Source of the DNA: Chitinophagaceae bacterium
Lineage (GTDB): Bacteria; Bacteroidota; Bacteroidia; Chitinophagales; Chitinophagaceae
Reading direction: 5' to 3'
Assembly: GCA_016741945.1 (NCBI GenBank)
Contig: JACVCQ010000152.1
Span: 1-6,373, forward strand
Length of the DNA: 6,373 nt
Numbering within the stretch: the first letter of the stretch is position 1; each line of letters opens with the position of its first letter. Below the pieces are notes generated by a model. That model worked only from the letters and a program-made list of their open reading frames with translations. It made no database searches and was not told the origin of the DNA. Shown here one piece after another: positions 1 to 6,368 of this stretch. Made by a program: the position numbers and the translations under genes.

Positions 1-176
1 ATTCCAATTCCATTTATAGAGAACTTAAACTTATCAATTTTATCGTTTAATTTCTTACGAAGATTGTCTTCAATGCTGTGGTTTAATTTTGTAAACCAGA
101 CTCGAACCCTACAATAATCACTTTCAACTTCTTTATCAAATAGTAAATCCACTTTGCAGGCATCTTCCCTAATCAT
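1..176 (-). CDS. Partial hypothetical protein running off the left edge
   Basis: The minus-strand frame whose codons occupy positions 3-5, 6-8 and so on is open from the TGA at 258-260 to the window edge. It gives about 58 residues from the first ATG (174-176), or about 84 if translation starts at a non-ATG codon further upstream. The composition is protein-like: charged and amphipathic, with the segment CRVRVWFTKL followed by a Lys/Asp-rich helix-like stretch. No family is recognised and no Shine-Dalgarno site precedes the ATG. The residues upstream of the ATG look equally protein-like, so this could also be the 3' part of a decayed gene. It lies on the same strand as the DsbD-like gene, about 160 bases downstream of it. 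A shorter plus-strand frame over the same bases ends near 117 and looks less like protein. The true end is outside the window. Confidence 0.4.
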   Translation of the reverse strand, partial: MIREDACKVDLLFDKEVESDYCRVRVWFTKLNHSIEDNLRKKLNDKIDKFKFSINGIG

Positions 177-338
177 TATAGCTGAAACTTGATTCAACTT
201 CTTGTAGGGTATTTTGATGACGTTTACTTCTACATTATATTTTATAATAAAAAGGATTCAGAAAGCGATTTATTATACTTATACCTCCGGCATCCTCCTA
301 TTTCAAATAAACAAATACCGAAGAAGTAAACTATCAAC

Positions 339-800
339 CTATTGTAATGCAATGGAAAACTTTTCCTTTGTTGGAGGCAAACACATACTATTTGTACAAA
401 GCATATATTCAATAGTTCCTGTAATATTTGTTTTTACTAATTGACTACCAGTCCATCTCACCAATTGAGTGTATTCAACACTATCCTCAAAATATAGAAC
501 AGTCATATCAAAAACCTCTTCATATTGCCTGATCATATCCCCTTTTTCTTTGATACCCCCTTCGATTTTAATCAATGGATGATTATTAAATTTAATCTTC
601 ATTGGAGTTGGACCATTAGCTGGACTTGCCATAGAATAGAGATGCCACTCTGGAGATATTTTTCCAGTAACCGATAATAAATACTTCCCATTAGTTTGTT
701 TGACAGAACTAAATTTCCACTTTACTTGCTGTGCCGTAGTACTTACCACTAAAGATGATAACATAATGACAACTAGAATGACTTTTCTCATATAAAACAT
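339..800 (-). CDS. Secreted DsbD N-terminal (alpha) domain protein, stand-alone
   Basis: This 153-residue protein resembles the periplasmic N-terminal domain of thiol:disulfide interchange protein DsbD. In the full protein that domain passes electrons from the membrane part to periplasmic disulfide-isomerase or cytochrome-maturation partners. Residues 4-24 form a signal peptide: Arg-Lys, then a hydrophobic core, then a cleavage-like TTA-QQ. Initiation at Met4 (789-791) therefore fits at least as well as Met1. The domain hallmarks are the strand around GKISPEWHLYSM (47-58) and the C-terminal EYMLCTNSMCLPP (131-143), where Cys135 and Cys140 correspond to the redox pair of the family. The stop follows at residue 153, so the eight-helix membrane part and the C-terminal thioredoxin domain of full DsbD are missing. 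Single-domain versions are familiar in Bacteroidota. Neither flank carries a redox partner, so its electron donor is unknown. It is transcribed away from the 982 gene. Family assignment is confident; activity is inferred. Confidence 0.82.
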   Translation of the reverse strand: MFYMRKVILVVIMLSSLVVSTTAQQVKWKFSSVKQTNGKYLLSVTGKISPEWHLYSMASPANGPTPMKIKFNNHPLIKIEGGIKEKGDMIRQYEEVFDMTVLYFEDSVEYTQLVRWTGSQLVKTNITGTIEYMLCTNSMCLPPTKEKFSIALQ

Positions 801-981
801 TATGGATTACTTCATAAAGACTCTATTAAAATCCAAAAAGGGTAGTTAAAAGATTTTTTTTCACTTTCATTTGATTATTAACTTAGATAAATACAAGTAG
901 AAATACCTCAAAAAAATTCTATGCTACAAAGAATATAGGCCAATCTGAACTTTATGTAGCCTAGATTAATAACAGTAAATC
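801..981. promoter_or_regulatory. Divergent intergenic region between the DsbD-like and HEPN-like genes
   Basis: These 181 AT-rich bases separate two outward-facing genes, so both promoters should lie here. A TTTG at 870-873 followed about 14 bases later by TAAATACA (888-895) on the plus strand is the nearest thing to a Bacteroidota -33/-7 pair for the rightward gene. The -7 match is poor and the spacing short, so it is only a weak candidate. No SD-like sequence precedes either start codon, which is normal for Bacteroidota. No convincing inverted repeat or operator was seen. Confidence 0.3.
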
Positions 982-2109
982 ATGGAATTAATAATAAAAA
1001 AACTTGACAAAATTCGTGATGCCTGGAATTTCAGCTTTCTGGATTATGATTTTTGTAGAAAACACATTAATTATTCAGAAGAAGTAGCTACCAATTATTT
1101 CGGCGACATAGCAAGTTATTTTGATGACACTTTTCCGATTATTTCACAATCAACTTTTGATGACGACAGGAAAGAACATTTGAGTAGCGCAATTGCACTT
1201 TTACAAGCCATCTATGTACAACAGGATTTAATAGATGAATTGATGATTATTTTTGCATTACCAAAATCAAATAGTGATTTCAAAGAAGAAAACAGAAAAC
1301 TACGGAACCAGCTAGTAGGACATCCTATATCAAGAGACAAAACAAATAAAAGCCTTAGTTCATCAGTATTATTCCGATACGACAACCCCACACATGAAAT
1401 CACTTATGTGCTTTATGAGGCATCTAACGGATTTAAAGGCTCATGGAGATCTATTTCGATTAGTTCGATTATTGATAGGCATGAAAAATATTTGAATAAG
1501 AATTTCGACATCATCTTAAAAAAAATTATCACTATACTTTTCAAGCATCGAAAAGAGCTTAAAAGAATTTTAAAATCCCTACCAAAAAGAATAAAGTTTG
1601 AGTTATTAATTGAGGATGTATTTACCTATTTTGACAAATTTTCGGAATTCGATTATACATATAAGAGAGAAAGATTACTTGAATATTACCAACGAAGAAG
1701 TGAGCATACCAGATATGCGTATGCCATTCAGCTCTTCAAACAGGAATTAAAAGCAACTCTAATCGAGAAAATTGATTCTATAAAGTCTTTCGGAAAAGAG
1801 TGTGATATACACAGTACACTTCCAGAAATTGTTTCTGAAATAAAAATAAAATTTGTATCAACTGGACCCTACAAAGGAAAAAAAAGGAGATACAAAAAAG
1901 ATATGAGTTATGAATTTGGAAAACTCCATCAAAAAGACCACCCTGTAGGTGTAGATTATTTTCTGGAACGATTTGGCAATTGGCCAACAGTAGGTGATGA
2001 ACTTAGACATATGAAAACGAATATATACAATGACACAGAATATTATGCTTCTTATAATTATCTAAAAAAACTTTTAAAAGGAGTGCATTCAACTATGTTT
2101 TTCGAATAG
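982..2109 (+). CDS. Hypothetical protein with a HEPN-type R-N-x4-H motif
   Basis: This 375-residue soluble protein has no signal peptide or membrane segment and cannot be assigned to a named family by eye. The most informative part is residues 61-118. A predicted long helix (about 64-91) is followed by a Lys/Glu-rich turn and then KLRNQLVGHPISR (106-118). Arg108, Asn109 and His114 match the Rx4-6H motif of HEPN ribonucleases, with the usual polar residue right after the Arg. HEPN domains are common in toxins, abortive-infection proteins and CRISPR-linked RNases, where paired motifs cut RNA across a dimer interface. Residues 180-270 are strongly helical and basic. The C-terminal third holds a basic patch (GKKRRYKK, about 300-307) and an aromatic-rich tail. 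The gene stands alone, with no antitoxin-sized partner overlapping it, so a classical two-gene toxin-antitoxin layout is not evident. ORF confidence is high; the HEPN reading is an inference from one motif. Confidence 0.85.
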   Translation: MELIIKKLDKIRDAWNFSFLDYDFCRKHINYSEEVATNYFGDIASYFDDTFPIISQSTFDDDRKEHLSSAIALLQAIYVQQDLIDELMIIFALPKSNSDFKEENRKLRNQLVGHPISRDKTNKSLSSSVLFRYDNPTHEITYVLYEASNGFKGSWRSISISSIIDRHEKYLNKNFDIILKKIITILFKHRKELKRILKSLPKRIKFELLIEDVFTYFDKFSEFDYTYKRERLLEYYQRRSEHTRYAYAIQLFKQELKATLIEKIDSIKSFGKECDIHSTLPEIVSEIKIKFVSTGPYKGKKRRYKKDMSYEFGKLHQKDHPVGVDYFLERFGNWPTVGDELRHMKTNIYNDTEYYASYNYLKKLLKGVHSTMFFE

Positions 2110-2304
2110 GAAAATGTTCACAATAAGAAAGTGCAAATTTACTGGTAGAGGTTCTGATACAAATTCACCTGAGCTCTTGTATATCTATTTAGTTTGACTA
2201 AGAATTACTTTAATTAAAGCAGGAACAATTCAGAATTGGGTAATGTTATGAATATCGACTTATAGCTAATCTTCCTATATTTCTGTATTAAACATCAGTA
2301 TTTG
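2110..2304. other. Convergent intergenic spacer, no gene seen
   Basis: This is 195 bases between two genes that converge on it. The only symmetric element is the AT-rich 12-base palindrome CTTTAATTAAAG at 2208-2219, which lacks a GC stem and a following T-run and so is not a credible intrinsic terminator. No ORF, tRNA-like or repeat structure was found. Confidence 0.4.
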
Positions 2305-2787
2305 TTACAGGTCTTTCATGAGTTCACTAGCCCCTTTTAAAATTGCATTTACTGTGGTATCTGTTAAAATTTCTTTACGCCAGTAATATAGACCTGTCCC
2401 TTTAAAATCTGGCTCCGGTATAATCACAGCACCTCGGCCAGGACCGAAAATGCTTATTAAGCTATCTTTCGCAGGCATGTCAAACCGATCCGAATAAAGC
2501 GAACGAAAAAAAGACAAATCAATTATATATTCTTCGACCTCAACCCATGCATGCCCTGCCCAGGTTTTGAATGAACTGTGATCACCTGAAAGAAGTGTAA
2601 AATCCTGTTTAAAAATATATTGATCATTGAATGTTAAATCACCAGTTACTAAATTGGCTTGAATTTTATACCTATCTCTTAAAACTGCATACAATAAAGC
2701 AGAAAGAGGAAGGCATAAAAACGGTTTATAAGGTGTATTTGAAAGCACCTCTCTTGTGACTTCTTGAATAATTGACAAATTCATCAT
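2305..2787 (-). CDS. Small transglutaminase/papain-like Cys-His-Asp protein
   Basis: This 160-residue protein has no signal peptide. It has the order of active-site residues expected of a transglutaminase-like or other papain-fold thiol enzyme. Cys25 sits at the head of a hydrophobic helix (FLCLPLSALLYAVL, 23-36), His79 lies in GHAWVEVE (78-85), and Asp90 begins the next strand (IIDLSF, 88-93). The same Cys-helix / HAWVE / D pattern occurs in transglutaminase-like proteins, lasso-peptide B2 leader proteases and arylamine N-acetyltransferases, which I cannot separate by eye. The protein is short for a full NAT enzyme (about 250-280 residues). No lasso-peptide precursor or B1/C partner is nearby. 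It starts 6 bases after the stop of the membrane beta-helix gene, so the two are almost certainly one transcript. Two ATGs in tandem (2785-2787 and 2782-2784) are equally good starts. Plausible roles are cleavage or modification of the upstream protein or of a host target; both are inference. Confidence 0.8.
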   Translation of the reverse strand: MMNLSIIQEVTREVLSNTPYKPFLCLPLSALLYAVLRDRYKIQANLVTGDLTFNDQYIFKQDFTLLSGDHSSFKTWAGHAWVEVEEYIIDLSFFRSLYSDRFDMPAKDSLISIFGPGRGAVIIPEPDFKGTGLYYWRKEILTDTTVNAILKGASELMKDL

Positions 2788-2793
2788 AAGGAT

Positions 2794-4395
2794 TTATTTT
2801 CTTCCATATCGCCTAAACGCTTGAATGACCTGATAGTAGCAATAAGCAAGCAACAGCCGGCTTACAAAATCAATTGTGTGAGTACGCCATGTTACACCAA
2901 TCTGTTTACCAAATGGTTCAAAAATATTTTCCACATCTACATTACGAATAGGATTTAGAAATTTAAGAAAAGAACCGATAAGTGCCTTGTCCCATGAAAT
3001 ACCAAAATCAAAGTGATAGCTTTCAGTAGATATTGTCAGCAAATAGAAAAAAGGCAAAGCCACAAATACTACTGTAACCAGTATAGCCCTCGCCCAGTTC
3101 CTGCCAAAATCATTTGAAGCAAGGTTCATCCACAGATTTAGCTTGGTAAAATTTATGAATGGGAATACACTGCTCTTCCACTTTAGTAACCTGTATTGGG
3201 CATACAGTTCACGGGAATGATACTCAAGACTTCTGGCAGTATCACCCATTTTCTCATAAACAGTTCTTAGCTGTCCGAATGCAAGTTGCTGTTGTACGTA
3301 ATCAGTTTTTCCTTTATTGTAAATAACTGGAGGGAAATCAGTTTCTGCTAAAAAAATATCACTAAACTTACTATTGGTAAAGGAGCAGATCGCCTTATCC
3401 AATGAACAATTGATGAAATCAGATCTACCCAGATCCGAAGCCTCAAACACAACATCATGATTGAATTGAACATGATTAAACTCCATGATACCTGAATTCT
3501 TGAGACGATAAAGTTGACAATCCTTAATCTTTGTCTCCAACAGACATATATAACTATCCTTTTGAACACGTCCATCTATGCTAAATACTCCAAAATCACC
3601 TTCCGTTATATAAAGTTCCTTAATCTTTGATAGCCCAATGGACACTTGATTAAATCTACAGTAGCTGAAAGTAAGCATGGTGTTAGCCTCTGTATGAATA
3701 ATCAGTTTGTCCCCGGCTGATTTAGCAATAGCGAAAACTGAAGCCTGTTTACCTCCCATAATGGACAATTCCCCAATCTCGTTTCCGGCCACTTGAACAT
3801 TTTGTAGAGTATTGATATTATGAAACTGCATTTTATCTATCCGAATTGAACTAATGGATAGTATTCCTTCAAACGTAACATCCTCAAATGTAACGACCTT
3901 ACCAAGGCATCTTTGAATTGTACATTTCCCAAGAAAACAATTTCTCAAGTGTAGCCTTTCATTAAACTCGCAATCTGAAATAAAAAGACGTTGCAGGTTA
4001 GAATGAGGTGTAATGGTAGCAGCTTTCTCAAAATAACAATTTGTATACGCTGCCTTATTGACATTAATGTATAGCGAATGTGCTTCTTCAAACCTGCATC
4101 CATCAAATTCTAGAAGTTTAAAGCCTGCAAAATGAGTATCTTGAAAGAATTGACATTTTTCAAACCGCACTTCATGAAATATCTTAGAGATATTAGAGTT
4201 GATATTGATCTCCCCCTCAAATTTAATATTACGAAAAATCAACCGAGAACCTGTTGGAATTACATGGTGTATAAATTTTGAACTAACAGCATTGCCAGCT
4301 AAATACCATTCAACAAGATCATTATTCCCAAATTCATTATGAACAGCTTCATTAAAGAATTGACTATCATCTTTTTGACCTGACGTATAGGACAT
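2794..4395 (-). CDS. Pentapeptide/beta-helix-like protein with C-terminal two-helix membrane module
   Basis: This 533-residue protein has three parts. Residues about 50-355 are a long run of short, irregular beta repeats that recur roughly every 20 residues: F-x-x-C-x-F units such as RFEKCQFF (77-84), FDGCRFEE (97-104) and YTNCYFEK (117-124), and later FINCSLDKA (327-335). They fit a right-handed beta-helix of degenerate pentapeptide type. Residues about 368-405 form an amphipathic helical linker, ending in LRTVYEKMGD, then RSLEYHSREL; this resembles the linker remembered from pentapeptide membrane proteins. Two hydrophobic segments follow (about 435-455 and 507-526), with a short amphipathic segment (470-482) between them and a basic tail (AFRRYGRK). 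That topology resembles a two-helix channel, but no TxGYG-like selectivity filter is present. There is no signal peptide, so the beta-helix probably lies in the cytoplasm. The gene is followed 6 bases later by the thiol-hydrolase-like gene. A sensor joined to a membrane effector is a reasonable but unproven reading. Confidence 0.85.
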   Translation of the reverse strand: MSYTSGQKDDSQFFNEAVHNEFGNNDLVEWYLAGNAVSSKFIHHVIPTGSRLIFRNIKFEGEININSNISKIFHEVRFEKCQFFQDTHFAGFKLLEFDGCRFEEAHSLYINVNKAAYTNCYFEKAATITPHSNLQRLFISDCEFNERLHLRNCFLGKCTIQRCLGKVVTFEDVTFEGILSISSIRIDKMQFHNINTLQNVQVAGNEIGELSIMGGKQASVFAIAKSAGDKLIIHTEANTMLTFSYCRFNQVSIGLSKIKELYITEGDFGVFSIDGRVQKDSYICLLETKIKDCQLYRLKNSGIMEFNHVQFNHDVVFEASDLGRSDFINCSLDKAICSFTNSKFSDIFLAETDFPPVIYNKGKTDYVQQQLAFGQLRTVYEKMGDTARSLEYHSRELYAQYRLLKWKSSVFPFINFTKLNLWMNLASNDFGRNWARAILVTVVFVALPFFYLLTISTESYHFDFGISWDKALIGSFLKFLNPIRNVDVENIFEPFGKQIGVTWRTHTIDFVSRLLLAYCYYQVIQAFRRYGRK

Positions 4396-4526
4396 AAGCT
4401 AGTTTGTAATGGATAAATTTTCCTCATACAAAATACTAAAATTGTTTTCAATACCTACAGAGTCTTTGAAACACCGCCAAGAAAATATTGCTTGACAACA
4501 GATTACACTTTGCTACAACTTGAATA
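4396..4526 (-). promoter_or_regulatory. Leader/spacer upstream of the beta-helix gene
   Basis: These 131 bases separate the end of the interrupted nuclease-like gene from the beta-helix gene on the same strand. The gap is long enough for an independent promoter. On the minus strand about 40 bases before the ATG there is TAGTATTTTG, one base off the spacing of the Bacteroidota TAnnTTTG -7 element, with no clear TTTG at -33. No SD sequence and no strong hairpin were found. The promoter is a weak candidate only. Confidence 0.25.
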
Positions 4527-4928
4527 CTATACAATTGCATTTCTGATATGATACTTTGCCTCACTTGACAAATTTCCCGTATAAGCGAGATTCTCAATAA
4601 ATAGAGTCTCTCGGACATGGTTTCTAGGATCCGTTGAAACCGAGTAAAGAAAATCTTTACTATCGATATACACGTCCTCCTTTATACTCATGACTGTTTC
4701 TGTATAAAATACCACACCAAAAATATGTTTCTCTTTTGTAAGTGCTGGTAATACTGCATCAATAAATTGCTGAATATCTGTCACCATAAAGAACATTGGC
4801 TGCGAAGGGAAATATAGCAACCCGGATTCAGTTTCAGGAATTTGTTGTGCCTTAAGTTTTATTCTTCCCCTGTCAATAATTCGGGGAATATCTTGAAAGT
4901 CAATTGGTAGTCCATTTAATCCCCTGCT
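4527..4928 (-). pseudogene. C-terminal part of the nuclease-like gene, beyond an in-frame TAA
   Basis: Immediately after the TAA at 4929-4931 the same minus-strand frame stays open for 134 codons, to a TAG at 4527-4529. The text reads as protein: GLPIDFQDIPRIIDRGRIKL, then KAQQIPETESG, then a hydrophobic strand LLYFPSQPMFFM. A region of the type R-I-x-x-x-I-x-x-K-x-x-Q-L-P followed by a hydrophobic strand is one I recall from the C-terminal part of predicted nuclease-like hypothetical proteins. If translated alone, it would need the TTG at 4818-4820 (97 residues) or the ATG at 4794-4796 (89 residues). Both starts fall inside the conserved-looking block and would leave out the R-I/K-Q part. 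The simplest reading is that 4527-5696 was one gene of about 389 codons, broken by one nonsense codon. A sequencing error or a genuinely split or read-through gene cannot be excluded. Confidence 0.65.
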
Positions 4929-5696
4929 TTAAATTCTTTCACTACACCATTGTTCCAAAGCAGGAAAACTAGCATTGGTTGAAAAAGCGATTGCCAGATT
5001 TTCGTTCTCTAAGGCTACAAGTGATTGGGTCTCCCAACAAAGTTGTTTCAACTCTTTAATATCCTTGATTGTTTGTGCAAATTCGATTTCATTCATGAAA
5101 CTTTTCAATTCTCCAGCCACCGGAAGATCATATCCATGGAAAGTAATTACATTTTGTATCTGATAATATTGATTTGTTTTTGCCTTTCGGTCGTCAGAAT
5201 CCCTGATTTGTGAAACTTCAATAAAGCATTTCTCACCTGTTCTAAGATGCGTCAACAAGACATCAGGGGTTTTTAAACCATCCTGATTTTTTTCCGGAAG
5301 AAATTCTGTCCTAAAACCATTAGTCTCAAAATTCAATGCAATATCCATAAAGGGCATTCCTTCTGGTCTGCTTTGCTTTTTGGAAATTATTTTTTTTTGT
5401 AACACTCTATACCCCTGATCGTTTTCTTTAATAGACCTTAATGTGTTTACCCATCGAATCAAATATTTCACTTCTTCTACTGAAGCGCTACCCAAAAGTT
5501 GATCAAGTGGGTGAAATAAATCTACTGTATCAAAAAAACCCTTTCCTAATTCCTCTTTCATAAAATCAAGCGCTTCAAACCATGCTGGTTTTAGAGATAG
5601 ATCTATCTTATCCGTCTCATTTGCGAATTGATATATCGTAGCCCAAGTTTTCCGTTTAACGAAAAGCGGGTAAAGTCTGTAGGGAATTTCTTCCAT
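4929..5696 (-). CDS. Predicted PD-(D/E)XK-like nuclease domain protein, ended by a premature stop
   Basis: This 255-residue protein has no signal peptide and no membrane segment. The N-terminal half (1-110) is helical and unfamiliar. Residues 116-165 look like a restriction-endonuclease-fold core: a helix (MDIALNFETNG), a strand (FRTEFL), then Pro144-Asp145-Val and, 14 residues later, CFIEVSQ with Glu160 and Ser162. This resembles PD-x(n)-E-x-K, except that the usual Lys is a Ser, which would weaken or change metal-dependent cleavage. An upstream acidic residue (Asp118) could serve as the motif I acid. The protein stops at TAA (4929-4931), yet the frame continues as coding-like sequence downstream, so this is probably the upstream two thirds of a 389-codon gene. 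The ATG at 5694-5696 is the first in frame after the divergent gap and has no SD site. A role in DNA cleavage, for example phage restriction, is inferred only from the fold-like motif. Confidence 0.72.
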   Translation of the reverse strand: MEEIPYRLYPLFVKRKTWATIYQFANETDKIDLSLKPAWFEALDFMKEELGKGFFDTVDLFHPLDQLLGSASVEEVKYLIRWVNTLRSIKENDQGYRVLQKKIISKKQSRPEGMPFMDIALNFETNGFRTEFLPEKNQDGLKTPDVLLTHLRTGEKCFIEVSQIRDSDDRKAKTNQYYQIQNVITFHGYDLPVAGELKSFMNEIEFAQTIKDIKELKQLCWETQSLVALENENLAIAFSTNASFPALEQWCSERI

Positions 5697-5816
5697 AAAA
5701 CCAATTTACTAAAATTATTCAAAAGTGTATCATGTTGATTATCAGCATAATATAAAATCATCTTTAGATTTGCTAAAAAAATTAGTAATTCTGTCCGACA
5801 TAATGATTGAAAATCA
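5697..5816. other. Divergent intergenic region between nuclease-like gene and DnaE fragment
   Basis: These 120 bases lie between two genes that point away from each other. The rightward strand carries a perfect TAnnTTTG-type element, listed separately. No comparable element was found for the leftward gene. A minus-strand frame across this gap (to about 5833) overlaps both neighbours and shows no family features, so it is treated as spurious. Confidence 0.35.
5765..5772 (+). promoter_or_regulatory. Candidate Bacteroidota -7 promoter element (TAGATTTG)
   Basis: TAGATTTG matches the Bacteroidota primary-sigma -7 consensus TAnnTTTG exactly and would place the start of transcription about 30-40 bases before the ATG at 5817. 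The -33 TTTG is not well placed: the nearest TTG (5735-5737) is about 27 bases away instead of about 20. One 8-base match with four fixed As/Ts can arise by chance in AT-rich DNA. Confidence 0.35.
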
Positions 5817-6368
5817 ATGTATGTAGATACCAAGACATATTATTCTTTCTGCTTCGGCACTTTCTCAACTGCCCAACTTATAGCAGCGGCTATCGAACAT
5901 GGCATCACAACGTTAACATTATGCAACATCAACTCCACCTACGACCACTGGGAATTTGTAAAACAATTCCATGAGGTAAACATAAAACCCGTCCTCGGCG
6001 TTGACATCAGAAACAATCATTCTCACTGTTACTTACTGATCGCAAAAAACAACCTAGGACTTCAATGGCTCAATGAATTTCTATCACATCACTTGATCAA
6101 TAAACTGGATTTTCCTGCTGACCCCGATGCACCGGAAAATGTCTTTGTCATCTATCCTAATGAATCAAAAGATTTAGCAGACTTAAAACCAAACGAACGC
6201 ATCGGCATCAAACCTTATGAACTAAAATCCTTGTACAACTTTGTTCCAACCGAATACCATGTCATCCATCAACCCGTAGTAGTAAAATACAAAGAAAAAT
6301 TCTACCACCACGACTTACAAGTCGAACCAACCAAAAAACACCTATCCCCCAATATAACGGCCACATAA
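5817..6368 (+). CDS. dnaE: Truncated DNA polymerase III alpha subunit (DnaE), PHP-domain fragment
   Basis: This 183-residue protein is the start of a Bacteroidota-type DnaE, the catalytic subunit of replicative or error-prone DNA polymerase III. Family landmarks in order: TYYSFCFGTFSTAQLIAAA (7-25), GITTLTLCNINSTYD (29-43), IKPVLGVDIRN (56-66), YLLIAKNNLG (72-81) and PNERIGIKP (125-133). A full DnaE is about 1000 residues or more, so only the N-terminal PHP part is present. The polymerase palm with its three catalytic Asp residues is absent. The sequence stops looking like the family after about residue 165 and ends in a TAA (6366-6368), so a frameshift or deletion near 6310-6366 is likely. 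Whether more dnaE follows is hidden by the window edge. The PHP metal positions are degenerate: Lys6 stands where active PHP domains have the first His, and Cys36-Asn37 where they have a Thr/Ala-Asp type motif. Codon use is richer in C-ending codons than its neighbours. Confidence 0.75.
   Translation: MYVDTKTYYSFCFGTFSTAQLIAAAIEHGITTLTLCNINSTYDHWEFVKQFHEVNIKPVLGVDIRNNHSHCYLLIAKNNLGLQWLNEFLSHHLINKLDFPADPDAPENVFVIYPNESKDLADLKPNERIGIKPYELKSLYNFVPTEYHVIHQPVVVKYKEKFYHHDLQVEPTKKHLSPNITAT

Noticed and set aside
87..113. tRNA T-loop-like GTTCGAGTC on the minus strand, possible tRNA end or attachment site
   Set aside because: The flanking bases do not form a T-stem and no anticodon arm or acceptor stem is present. 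The bases are explained by the minus-strand coding frame (CRVRVWF).
214..444. Plus-strand 76-codon frame
   Set aside because: It overlaps the 3' end of the DsbD-like gene on the other strand, has no family features and is Ile/Tyr/Ser-rich in the way of AT-rich antisense frames.
2208..2219. CTTTAATTAAAG palindrome as a terminator
   Set aside because: The arms are almost all A/T, there is no loop and no T-tract follows; palindromes of this kind are expected by chance in AT-rich DNA.
2305..2787. Lasso-peptide B2 protease of a RiPP cluster
   Set aside because: The Cys/HAWVE/Asp order fits, but no precursor peptide, B1 protein or cyclase gene lies nearby and the beta-helix partner has no role in that pathway.
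3348..3575. Minus-strand 75-codon frame inside the beta-helix gene
   Set aside because: It is fully contained in another frame of a well-supported long gene.
2794..4395. Two-helix potassium channel
   Set aside because: Two hydrophobic segments flank a short amphipathic helix, but there is no TxGYG-like filter between them.
4880..4950. Possible frameshift instead of a nonsense codon in the nuclease-like gene
   Set aside because: The shifted frame gives an ending such as VVKEFKAGD and stops within about 10 codons of the TAA. The unshifted frame keeps coding-like text for 134 codons, so no shift is needed.
4975..5213. Two overlapping plus-strand frames of 62 codons
   Set aside because: Both are antisense to the nuclease-like gene and show no protein features.
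5603..5833. Minus-strand 76-codon frame spanning the divergent promoter region
   Set aside because: It overlaps the starts of both neighbouring genes in other frames, and its second half is an out-of-frame reading of the nuclease-like gene.
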